A DNA stretch of 64,000 nt from Rhabditoides inermis (taxonomy: Eukaryota; Nematoda; Chromadorea; Rhabditida; Rhabditidae), in NCBI GenBank assembly GCA_963966185.1, contig CAWZYM010000229.1:493001-557000 (forward strand), read 5' to 3'. Below are positions 1-9,004 of this stretch, one piece after another; position 1 is the stretch's first letter; the number at the start of each line of letters is the position of its first letter. The translations under genes and the position numbers were made by a program. The notes beneath the pieces are model-generated. The model searched no databases. It was not told where the DNA came from and saw nothing but the letters and a program-made list of their open reading frames with translations.

Positions 1-289
1 CCTTGGTATCTGCGCCGCAGCCACTGTCCCAGACGGTACTGCTGCTCCGCCCCCAGACTACAACAACATGACATGACTGCGATGTGACGACCACGAACCG
101 CGTGAGTTCGTTCGTTCCCTCCGGCCACTGTCCAGTGTTCTTGGCTGTGGATGGAGTGCGGGCTCCGTGTCTCCATAGCACATGCACGAATCGGAGGGAG
201 GCAGTGGAGGCGAGCTCAGTCGCAGGCGAGAAAGAAGGCTCGTGAGAATAGACACAGTGCACCAGCAACACCACTGTGGATACGCGCAT
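1..289 (-). CDS. Histidine acid phosphatase, 5' part (copy 1, runs off the left edge)
   Basis: Two exons read on the minus strand: 289-99 and 57-1, the second continuing beyond the window. The ATG at 289-287 opens a signal-peptide-like start (MRVSTVVLLVHCVYS). The catalytic loop follows as FVHVLWRHGARTP, the RHGxRxP signature of branch-2 histidine phosphatases, whose His forms the phospho-enzyme. The intron (98-58, 41 bases) joins LT(R) to LGAEQQYRLGQWLRRRY, the same junction and phase as in the neighbouring copy at 6149-8419. Known of the family: secreted, lysosomal or membrane-anchored phosphomonoesterases. The first exon seems intact; the state of the rest cannot be judged. Confidence 0.85.
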   Translation of the reverse strand, partial: MRVSTVVLLVHCVYSHEPSFSPATELASTASLRFVHVLWRHGARTPSTAKNTGQWPEGTNELTRFVVVTSQSCHVVVVWGRSSSTVWDSGCGADTK

Positions 290-442
290 TGTGTGACTAG
301 GGAATTCGATGTTCTTCACGTTTCCCGGGCAGAAAGTGGCAATCACGATAAGCCGATAAGCAGCACAAATAGTATCGTTTATTCGTTTTTCAACATGAGT
401 CGGGAATCTTCAATTCGAAAATAAATACGTAATGTACACACG
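290..442. other. Upstream spacer of HAP copy 1
   Basis: Short spacer between the start codon of HAP copy 1 and the TA at which the 445-5776 element inserted. I see no gene in it. The insertion lies about 155 bases upstream of the start codon, so any promoter of copy 1 would be separated from its former upstream DNA. Confidence 0.5.
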
Positions 443-444
443 TA

Positions 445-472
445 TAGTGGGTCCCCCGTTTTCGCGGTAGGC
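445..472 (+). repeat. Left terminal inverted repeat
   Basis: 28 bases beginning TAGTGGGTCCCCC, the inverse of 5749-5776 with one mismatch; TA duplication at 443-444. Confidence 0.9.
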
Positions 473-761
473 GAATAATCTTTGGCCGAAGAAATGACGC
501 AGACATTTATCAGACAACTGGGAAATTATGGAAATGAACTCCATTTTTCTCTCCTTCATGTTGTTTTCCCAAATAAGTAGCTACTAGGATGGAATTCGCG
601 AAAATTTCGATCATACGTTTGTTTGTATACCTATCAGTCTCGTCTTCGGTAAGAATTACAATATTGTTGTATCGTACCTCGTAGCGATGTATTCCTATTT
701 AGTTACCTGAAGCAGATCTTGTCGTGGCGCGAGAAGAACGCGTACATTGTGTATATGGATG

Positions 762-1134
762 TGTGACACGATGGCATTATTAACTCTTCATAGCCAGTGT
801 CCTCTATTACTAGGCGGGTGGTTCAGTTGTTTATACGCCATAGTACAGAAGTGAGGAGAGGAGCCCCATTAGGTACGTGACCTCAAGCGGGCGACACCAG
901 TCGGCTACCGAGCCGACAAACACTACAATAACAACCGAGACATTATCAACTATCATCTTCAACAACAATGCAACACAAGATATTTCAGATAGTGTATTCG
1001 CATAGAGATAGTGGCATTAGCAAAGTACGGAGAGAACCGCCATCCTTGGTTGCACCAAGGAGGGGAACTCAAGTGCATGGGCGGATTAGAGAGGGCGGGG
1101 CTAGGGGGCGCATTGCCGATTCAAGGCGGCAACA
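762..1134 (+). repeat. Direct repeat, copy 1, of the transposase 5' region
   Basis: Nearly identical to 4181-4547, from TGTGACACGATGGC to GGCGGCAACA. Both copies carry an ATG (968 and 4381) opening a short frame, MQHKIFQIVYSHRDSG, possibly the first transposase exon or leader. After the repeat this copy runs into unrelated sequence, whereas the second runs into the DETWV exon. This copy therefore looks like a truncated duplicate. Confidence 0.85.
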
Positions 1135-1490
1135 CTCCCGGCCGACGAGAAGCATGTGCGGGAACGAGACGACGTCAGCATTCTCGGAGGTGATGTAGGA
1201 ACAAAGTCAAAACAGTGACTCTCGGTGAACAGGCAGGTTCCTCTCGGCATCTTGGCTCGTCTCAGCATCATCTTCTGACAGGAGGGGTGCGCGGTGCGTG
1301 CGGGATCTCGGTCTCTTGCGGTGTTGATGATTGGAGTCTTGGTGTAGATAGTCAACATCATAGTTACAATTAGGCAAAAGCATCAATAATACAAGATCAA
1401 TAAAACAGCGTTTTATCACTGTTGTGGGTTAAGATTGCGATGATGTGTTGTTTCTACATCCCATCTGGCTTATACAGCCATCCTCCCCCG
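1135..1490. other. Spacer inside the composite transposon
   Basis: No convincing gene. The stretch after the first direct repeat contains only short frames broken by stops. It separates the repeat from the glycoprotein-like fragment. Confidence 0.4.
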
Positions 1491-1538
1491 CGAGATGTTT
1501 GATCTCGCCGCTACTCTCGTTACAAACAAGCAATACAT

Positions 1539-2335
1539 TTATTGGGGTAAATATACAGTACAGTGGTTGACTTGCACGATTCTGGATCGCAGTATGCATT
1601 TTAACAGACACGGGAATCCCCATCTCAGCATCACTACAGAGATGCTCACTAGTACCACCACACCTCCGATTATTTGCAGGAGGTTATCCCAAAACGACCT
1701 TTTTGCGTTCTGGAACATTTGACCGTCCGTGCCCTCGTTAGTGTTCGTATTGTCTGGATCATCACCCGCAACCAACACTCCGTCAACGACTCGTGTGTTT
1801 GCATAATGTAAGACCCCTGTAATTTGCAGGGCATGATTAGTCTTCCCGCATTTTACCGAACAGTCCATTAGAACGTTTTGTTCTACCATTTGAAACGGAC
1901 CGTGTTCTCGACGGTGATTTTATCGCATCGAATGATGTCTTTGATAAAGCCATCATATACCAGGTGAGCCGTTGTTACTCTCTGGCTCAAACATGACACG
2001 TTTACGTGTGCACCCAGCTGACAATTGGTACAGCCCTCTGCATGTGTATGAGCAATGATATCACATTTCTCATCATGACCATCACTTGCAATCTGGACGA
2101 CTTCTTTCATCGCGACTTGCAGATGCATTGTGTTCCGGTGCGTAACAAAGACCGGCAGCCTATTCGAAGTAATCATCTCGAAATTGTTCCCGATCAGAGG
2201 CAGGCTGTTCTCGTGATTGGTCATCAGCCCAAAGTAGTCGATTGGCTGTTCACAGTAGCAGTTCGCTACCTTCTCCGCTGGTGCGCATGAGAACGTCCCA
2301 CGGTACATGCAATCAGTTTGATGACTGCGTATCAA
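1539..2335 (-). pseudogene. Fragment resembling a phlebovirus Gc (G2)-type envelope glycoprotein
   Basis: Two overlapping minus-strand frames, 2335-1883 and 1889-1539, would form one C-terminal glycoprotein piece broken by a frameshift near 1886. Seen: a cysteine-rich stretch with a C-Y-C pair, a GCTNCQLGAHV motif followed by further Cys, then about 100 residues on a hydrophobic helix and a short cysteine-containing tail. Known: nematode BEL/Pao-type retroelements (Tas, Cer) carry env genes related to phlebovirus G2 with a GC..C..GA pattern near the C-terminus. Inference: this is a decayed env remnant. Stops upstream of 2335 and the frameshift make it non-coding now; no adjoining gag or pol was recognised. 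Family assignment rests on motif recall. Confidence 0.5.
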
Positions 2336-2339
2336 TAGC

Positions 2340-3130
2340 GGTTAAGGCAGTCGAGTTGTTGACCTGACTATCGCTATTCTCTCTCTGATTCCGATACTCA
2401 AAGAGATTTAAGACACTGTAATCAGTTATTCTCTTTGGGAGAGACTATAGGCGAATGAGGAGTAGTTTGCCCCTCTTTTTCCCCGCCGTATAATTGATTA
2501 CAGAATCCCGTCTCTTTTGCTGGCCTAGGATTGACGTTTCCTGAGGGATTTGCCGCACTCGCGTAATCTCGCGCGCGTAAGAGAGCGTATATTTGTAGCC
2601 TCTTGGTCCCTTTACAACTCTTTCGTTTCGGCGGCGAGGCGATTTTACAACCTCCCGCTTCTGGACTTTTCCAGACAGCAGCATACTATACGAAATGTGA
2701 TCAATCACACAACTGCTCGAAACACGTCAACCCCACGATAATGTAATTGCAATCACATGCACGCACTGCACACTCCTGTCGCTTTGGTACTGCCACTACC
2801 ATCGCAGGTGTGTCGCCGAACAGGGCGTGTGGAGCGAGGCTAGCCGACCATCTCTTACGGTACGATAACTAGACACTCGCCCTCATCGAACAGGATCATA
2901 GCTGTTCTTTACGGGGCCGCCACGTATGGTCCCCTCACTCTATCCATATAATACTGGTCAAAACAATACACCAGTACCCCGCGCGGATGGATCCTACTTC
3001 TAAGCATCTGTCAGGTGAGAGGTTAACAGTTCACTGCGAGCAGCAACTGTGCTGTGCCTCTCGGGGGAATTAACATTCACACGCTTAGTGCAATGTGCTC
3101 ACCCCCTTTCCTTATTCGGGTTCCACCGGC
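2340..3130. other. Unassigned interval inside the composite transposon
   Basis: No gene recognised. The minus-strand frame at 2708-2445 is Arg/Lys-rich and lacks recognisable features. The stretch could be further remnant of the element that brought the glycoprotein fragment, but nothing identifies it. Confidence 0.35.
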
Positions 3131-3143
3131 ACTTTTTTAAAGA

Positions 3144-3841
3144 GTGCACGGCTGTTTAGCCCAAGGAATTACCGCAATCTTCCGCGTCTACCTGGGCCGT
3201 TCTCTCAGCTTCATGACCGACGATCGAGTGGAAGTGACGAGGAGAGTACAGGCTGGCTGGGGCGCTTTCTACCGCCATGGCCAGTTCTTGATGCTGAAGA
3301 GCGCACCGATGCGACTGCGAAGGAAAGTGTTTCGGATGGCAGTTCTACCCGCGCTCACTTACGCTGCCGAGACTTGGAGCCTTCGAAGAGAAGATCTACA
3401 GAAGCTGAGGACTGTTCAAAGGATAATGGAAAGAAAGATGCTCGGACTGACTTTACTGGACAAGATTCCGTGCAAGGAGATACATACGACGGCAGACGGG
3501 ATTACGAGACGTGCTGTGCGAAGCAAGGACAAAGAAGTGGAGGTTCGCCCGCCGCCTAATGACTTGTGACGACGACCGCTGGACGAGACGTGTGATCGAT
3601 TGGAAGCCGCCAAATATGGGCAAACCTGGTCGCCCTCACCTACAATGGAGTGATGAATTCAAGAAGACGATCCCATCCAATAGAAGGACCCTCGAGGAGG
3701 AATGGAAGAACGTGGCCGCGGACACCGACGCGACAAGATGGAATACCTATGCTTCCCGGCGCTACTCTGTGAATAATTGATGTTTGAGTTATTATCACAT
3801 AATGCGCTACCGGATAAATGTTTGAATTGAATTGAATTGAT
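3144..3841 (+). pseudogene. RTE-type non-LTR retrotransposon, 3' fragment
   Basis: The frames 3144-3569 and 3511-3780 overlap in different phases and together give the region after the reverse transcriptase palm: YLGRSLSFMTDDR, then AVLPALTYAAETWSLRRED, then TRRVIDWKPPNMGKPGRPHLQW. The order YLG, lP.l.Y.aEtW and GRP..qW is typical of RTE-clade proteins, common in nematodes. The fragment is 5'-truncated and frameshifted at about 3540. It ends in an AT-rich 3' end and a short tail of repeated GAATT units (about 3820-3841), as RTE elements do instead of poly(A). Confidence 0.75.
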
Positions 3842-4180
3842 TCCGCGATCTGCGTATTACCTTTTTGCCGGCTGCGGATATTGCCTGTTAGGGCCATTGA
3901 ATCGAGTGTTCGGAATGCTTGATAATTGCTCCCACAATCTTTACTTTGGCCAAAAACTTAAAAAGAGCGGTTTTCTCTGAATTCCGAACACACACTCAAA
4001 CATTGTGTACACGTTTCCGCACAAAACTGACAGAGCTCGCACGACAACGCGTATGTCGCACGAAAAAGCATATGTGAAAGCAATTTGCGCATTAACGCAC
4101 TCGGATGTGGTGCTCTCCTCCAGTGAATCTATTAGATCCACAAGTCACCGGACGACCTTCTTAATTAGGCCGATGCACCA
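3842..4180. other. Spacer between RTE fragment and second direct repeat
   Basis: No gene seen; only short frames. It leads directly into the second copy of the direct repeat. Confidence 0.4.
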
Positions 4181-4547
4181 TGTGACACGATGGCCTATTA
4201 TATAATAGCCAGTGTCCTCTATTACAAGGCGTGGTTCAGTTGTTTATACGCCATAGTACAGAAGTGAGGAGAGGAGCCCCATTAGGTACGTGACCTCAAG
4301 CGGGCGACACCAGTCGGCTACCGAGCCGACAAACACGACAATAACAACCGAGACATTATCAACTATCATCTTCAACAACAATGCAACACAAGATATTTCA
4401 GATAGTGTATTCGCATAGAGATAGTGGCATTAGCAAAGTACGGAGAGAACCGCCATCCTTGGTTGCACCAAAGAGGGGAACTCAAGTGCATGGGCGGATT
4501 AGAGAGGGCGGGGCTAGGAGGCGCATTGCCGATTCAAGGCGGCAACA
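4181..4547 (+). repeat. Direct repeat, copy 2, of the transposase 5' region
   Basis: Matches 762-1134 with a few substitutions and small indels. It is joined directly to the CAG acceptor that begins the DETWV catalytic exon, so this copy keeps the original context. Confidence 0.85.
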
Positions 4548-4548
4548 G

Positions 4549-5519
4549 GATGAGACCTGGGTCTTCTCTGGCATGACCCACATCCGCGACTGGCAGCTTC
4601 TGAAGGCTGATCCACGTCAGCTGAAGCGCAAGTATGGCTCTGCCGGTCCGACTCCCGCAAACAGTAAAGTAGGCTTATTTCAATATCATAGCAGTTAAAT
4701 ATGTCTATGAAGGAACGTCGCGCAATTGTTGTGCATGCCGTGGCGGAGGATGGGTTTCTGCACGACTGTCTCCATGTGATCGGAACTTCCACCACTTCTG
4801 AGGACGGAGACTATCACCGCTGCATGAACGCAGCGGTGTACGAACAATGGCTCGAGAAAAAACGCACCCAAGATCAAGGTTAATCAGTTAATTATTACGG
4901 TAGATCAGATATGCGATTGTAGGCAGCTGCCGGAAATCGCCCTGTCGTTCTCGTCATTGATAATGCGCCCTACCACGGGCGCGTTCTCATCAAGGCTCCC
5001 ACTAAGGCGAATAAGAAGGCTGTCATCCACGAGTTCCTCCGCAAGAACAACGTGGCGTGTGATTTGAAGGAGAAGAAGGATGCGCTGTACGCCAAGCTGC
5101 AGCGTTTCGTTGGCATGCGCAGGCAGGACTTCAATGAGAAAGCGGTGGAGGGGATCGCAGCCAAGCACAACATCAATCTGCTTCGGTTACCCCCCTACCA
5201 CTGCAAGTACAACCCGATTGAGCACTGCTGGGGTGTGGTGAAACACCACCTGCGAGCACTCGGAAACACCACTGAGAAACTCGATGTCGTCGTGCAGAGG
5301 ATGCGGGATATCTTCACCAACTACGACCCGGAAAAGATCAAGAATACATTCCGCCACATCAAGGACCTGGAGTTGGAGGATGCGCAGAAGGAAGAAGTGA
5401 GTCTGCAGCTGGTGCTGCAGAACGTCGTGATTCCGAATACGAACGCTTCGTCGGACGACACCGATGCCTTCCTACGCAGTCTTGACACACCCTCCGACAG
5501 CTCTGATTCCGATGATTGA
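4549..5519 (+). pseudogene. Tc1/mariner-like DDE transposase, catalytic part
   Basis: Exons: 4549-4668 (DETWVFSGMTHIRDW, first catalytic Asp), 4695-about 4878 (IVVHAVAEDGFL and DYHRCMNAAVYEQWL), and 4923-5519 (VVLVIDNAPYHGR, second Asp; LPPYHCKYNPIEHCWGVVK, the Glu), ending in an acidic Ser/Asp tail. The spacing between second Asp and Glu is 86 residues by my count, far more than the 34-41 of classical members. It is filled by a Lys-rich insert, which I recall in a broad group of animal DDE_3 proteins. The second and third exons do not join in phase with the only GT/AG pair I see, so a frameshift or decayed splice site is likely. No DNA-binding domain was recognised. Confidence 0.75.
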
Positions 5520-5748
5520 TTGTTTTAGATGTTTCATTTTATTGTAGAAATGTTATCTCTTATTCTTATAAATGTGTTTTATTCTATACGTTTCGCTTTT
5601 CAATACCCGTCATTTCAAAATCAGATGAGCGCCACCGATCTCGTTGCTGCGCATGACAGAGAAATGAGTATAGAACGAACTAGACAATTTAAATTAGCAT
5701 AGGTATGTGTCGTTCCGTGGCTCGTCTCGTATTCCGTTTTTACAACTT
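5520..5748. other. 3' untranslated and subterminal region of the transposon
   Basis: AT-rich stretch after the transposase stop, with AATAAA-like sequence around 5570, leading into the right terminal repeat. Confidence 0.4.
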
Positions 5749-5776
5749 GCCTACCGCGAAAAAGGGGGACCCACTA
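5749..5776 (-). repeat. Right terminal inverted repeat
   Basis: Inverse of 445-472 with one mismatch; TA target duplication at 5777-5778. Confidence 0.9.
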
Positions 5777-6148
5777 TAATAGATAGGCAAAATTAATCAT
5801 TTGGCGATTTATTGGAGTTTTTCGGTTGTATGATACATAAAAAACGCAATATATTTTCATGTGCAACACTTTCTTCTTATCACTTATCACATGTCTTCTT
5901 TATTTTCCGCACTCTCCCGCATTCTACTCATGGGCAGAGGTTGCAGGGTGGTGCATTCCACTTATCAAACAGTGTTTCCATCCGAGTGATAGTGAAACGT
6001 GCCGATTCTAGATTTGGTCATGTACCGCTTCTCAAATCCAAACGGCAATAAAGATATGCGCACAATTGTTGCCAGCGTCAAAAGAAATACTGGAAAAACG
6101 TTTATTCGTCTCACAACTTTATGTACAACGTGACATGAATCTGACATT

Positions 6149-8419
6149 TTATGTCTCTTCCTTGATATCTTCCAAAAGTGGTTGGTAATCTTTGTTCCTG
6201 GACCGCAGAACACTCCTCCCAACGACCCAAGCAACTGCTGCCAATCCACCCACGAGTAGGATTGGGAGCATTGGGAATCCTAGGAGATAATTTGAGATCG
6301 CAACGTCCATATCTGACCGTGCATACCATGTTTGTTGAGTGGCGCGCGGCATTCTCGCTGCCAGTCGGAGGGGATGTAGTGTTGGACAGAGCCCCGCAGA
6401 GTCTGCAGACTGCATGGCTCGGGACACGCAGGGAGGAAGAGGCGAGTGGCGGAGGGAGAGTCCGCAGAAGACTTGTAGTACATCTAAACACTGTGGAACA
6501 ACACGTTGTACCGGAGAGTACCTCGATGTAGTTCGTATTGTTCCTTTCATGCATCTCCAGAATAAGAGCAGAAGCCACATCCGGATAGTCGTATAGAACA
6601 ATGTCCAGAGTGGAGAGAAGCGACACGATTGTGACGTCATGCTACAGAGGTGGTCAGTCAAGCGGCCCTTTTCGGCCGATTTGGCGCAAATCGGCTAAAA
6701 CGGCTGCAAAGCTCCTTTCTCGGGTCTCCGTTGAGCTACAGAGCTCTAGTTTAGCGGAATCGAACGCTCTACTAACGATCTATCCAACTGCACAGTTGGT
6801 TCCAGTTGAAAAATTCCAGATGGCCTGCTTTCACACCCTTGATTCTGACCCCTTTTGAGCGGTCGGCGAGACTCTCGTTTGCATATCCACGCGACCGCTC
6901 AAGGGGTCAAAATCAAGGGTGTGAAAGCAGGCCATCTGGAATTTTTCAACTGAAACCAACTGTGCAAATGGATAGATCGTTAGTAGAGCGTTCGATTTCG
7001 CTAAACTAGAGCTCTGTAGCTAAACGGAGACCCGAGAAAGGAGTTTTGCAGCCGTTTTAGCCAATTTGCGCCAAATCGGCCGAAAAGGACCGCTTGACTG
7101 ACCACCTCTGTAAAACTACGTGAATGCATTATATGCTTCTAATACACGACTTAAATGCCACTTACACTCACCCCCGAATAAGCGTAGTACTGCAGTGGGT
7201 CATCCGAGGTGGAACTGTGTTCGAATCGATCCAGTATATCTCCGAGAATCGGGCCTGAATGATCAAACTGCGCCGTTGGAATTCAACAATCACAACCTCC
7301 TCGCAGCCTTCTCGTTATAGGAGAGTTGAATAGTATCCTGTTTGATTCGCGGGACAGCGACTGTATGTCGTTGTACAGATCGGGAGTCACCCAAGAAGGC
7401 AACGAACGGTTGTGCGTGTGCTAAATGCGTTTATTTTATTTCATTTATTCTTGTTGCTCCTGTATTAAAACCTAAACATACTACATACTACAAGAGTGAT
7501 GTTCATTATCAGCTCGAGATTGGAAACGTGCTTTCTGGCGCAACCTAGGTTTGATGCAATGAAACCTCTTATCAATGATTAAATGTTCAGATATGAAACT
7601 CACTGCAACCACTAATGGATCGTTGATCATTCCAATCAGAGTCGGATTGACTCGGAAGCCATACTGCCTAGTGAGCACTTCCAGAGTAGACTGCAAAACA
7701 TATAAAGTTACCATACAAACGATTACTGAACCCACATTGTATTCTTTGTCTAATCTCTTCGATTCCTCTCCTGCCAACAATCGCAATTCTTCCAATCTCG
7801 CCGCTTCGCACCATGTACCAAGGTAGTCCCATAGAATCTAAAAACAATGTATAATTATGCGTAGTTACACTTGTTCGTAATATACATACTTTGTCAGTCC
7901 ACTTTTGCGTCGTGTGAATGGGAATGGCTTGCCAGGGCAGACCGTCTATCACCGGTGAAGTCGGAGGGAACATGCCTGAAGCGGGTATGGATGGCGGTAT
8001 TCCATTCTGTCCCCCACCACCCTACCAGCCATGTTCCACTGTGCAGACATCAACGTGCGATCGTAGTCCGACGATCGGACGAAGATCCAAAAGACATGTA
8101 TCATAAACACACAAACATTCACTCGTTTACCCACCTGATCCGGCTTGTACTCTTGGGATAGGAACCCGTCATAGCGCTGTCTCAACCATTGACCCAGTCG
8201 GTATTGCTGCTGTGCGCCCAGTCTAGACCACTGTGTCACATCTATACACCAACCCTCTTCTCACCTGGTCAACTGGTTCCTTCCCTCTGTCCACTCCTCC
8301 TCTCCGGGCGCGGGATGGGAGGGAGACCGCGCGCCGTGTCTCCAGATGACGTGCACGAAGCGGAGTGATTCCACGTCTACCTGCGCTGCGATCAACGGTA
8401 TCACAAACAGCCGCCACAT
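6149..8419 (-). CDS. Histidine acid phosphatase, type I membrane form (copy 2, complete)
   Basis: Eleven exons on the minus strand: 8419-8265, 8222-8135, 8086-8026, 7975-7890, 7837-7736, 7690-7604, 7420-7297, 7254-7172, 6641-6522, 6483-6327, 6279-6149. They sum to 1194 nt in frame (397 residues), a usual family length. The order fits branch-2 histidine phosphatases: signal peptide (MWRLFVIPLIAAQ), catalytic FVHVIWRHGARSP, VRSSDYDRTLMSA, LPWQAIPIHT, LPSWVTPDLYND, RRLRGG, the HDVTIVSLLSTL proton-donor motif, paired C-terminal Cys (CPEPC, DW..EC), a transmembrane helix (PMLPILLVGGLAAVAWVVG) and a short cytoplasmic tail. Odd points: the intron between exons 2 and 3 ends in GG, not AG, and a MITE ends at the acceptor of exon 9. 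If that 48-base intron is retained the frame stays open (413 residues). Confidence 0.9.
6645..7110. mobile_element. Foldback MITE with TA target duplication
   Basis: A 466-base near-perfect palindrome. The left arm starts CAGAGGTGGTCAGTCAAGCG at 6645 and the right arm is its inverse ending at 7110, with only a short central spacer near 6865-6890. TA flanks both sides (6643-6644, 7111-7112), pointing to mobilisation by a Tc1/mariner transposase. It has no coding capacity. It lies in the intron before the HD exon of the acid phosphatase gene, with one end touching the splice acceptor. Confidence 0.9.
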
Positions 8420-8654
8420 GGCAACAAAACGACCCCAGTCTGCTGCAAATAGTCCGAAAAATGGCTATGATAAGCACGAAAAAACGCGGGAAGTGGCTAG
8501 AGTTGCGATAAGTTCATGAAAAAGGCGAAGTCAGACTCGATTATGTATCAAAACGACGCCTTATGACAAAACAAAAACAAAAACTTTCTAATAAGGATCG
8601 TCTGAGGTGGGGTGTTTTGAGACGATATTTCTGATTTTTGATTTGATTTGACTC

Positions 8655-8693
<39 letters not shown>

Positions 8694-8990
8694 TTTCTCC
8701 CTCAATTTTGAAATTCATCTTGCATATGTTTGATTATTGGTCATTGGTCACAACATCTATGCTATGAAATATTAATAAAGTACACATTTTCTCACGTTGT
8801 CGTGGTTGATTGCAAACGCGTTTGAAATTCACATTTTTCATCAATTGAGTGTTGATAAAACTGCATATACTTTTTTTAATTTTCTCGTCTGACACCTTTA
8901 AACGCTTTGTGATTGACATCTATTGGAGTTTACATCATACGTTGTGTTTATGATAACTAATCATCCATTTGGCAGAAACCCGTGATAAGA
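8420..8990. promoter_or_regulatory. Divergent intergenic region between HAP copies 2 and 3
   Basis: The two phosphatase copies face away from each other across about 0.6 kb. The interval holds a (CT)n microsatellite (about 8659-8700) and AT-rich sequence, and any promoters must lie here. No element is identified with certainty. Confidence 0.4.
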
Positions 8991-9004
8991 GACAGTGCAA
9001 TATG

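Larger units (their letters stand above)
445..5776 (+). mobile_element. Tc1/mariner (IS630-like) DNA transposon, composite and damaged
   Basis: Terminal inverted repeats of 28 bases (445-472 and 5749-5776; TAGTGGGTCCCCC at the tip, one mismatch overall) are flanked by TA on both sides (443-444 and 5777-5778), the target duplication of the Tc1/mariner superfamily. The 3' half encodes a DDE transposase (4549-5519). At 5.3 kb the element is far longer than usual. The excess is explained by a direct duplication (762-1134 and 4181-4547) bracketing about 3 kb of foreign DNA that holds a glycoprotein-like and an RTE fragment. It probably cannot move by itself. Confidence 0.85.

Noticed and set aside
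2445..2708. Arg/Lys-rich minus-strand frame next to the glycoprotein-like fragment
   Set aside because: No recognisable motif and no clear continuity with the fragment; not supported as part of it.
3095..3559. Plus-strand frame of 154 residues
   Set aside because: Out-of-phase reading over the RTE fragment; the other two frames carry the retrotransposon motifs.
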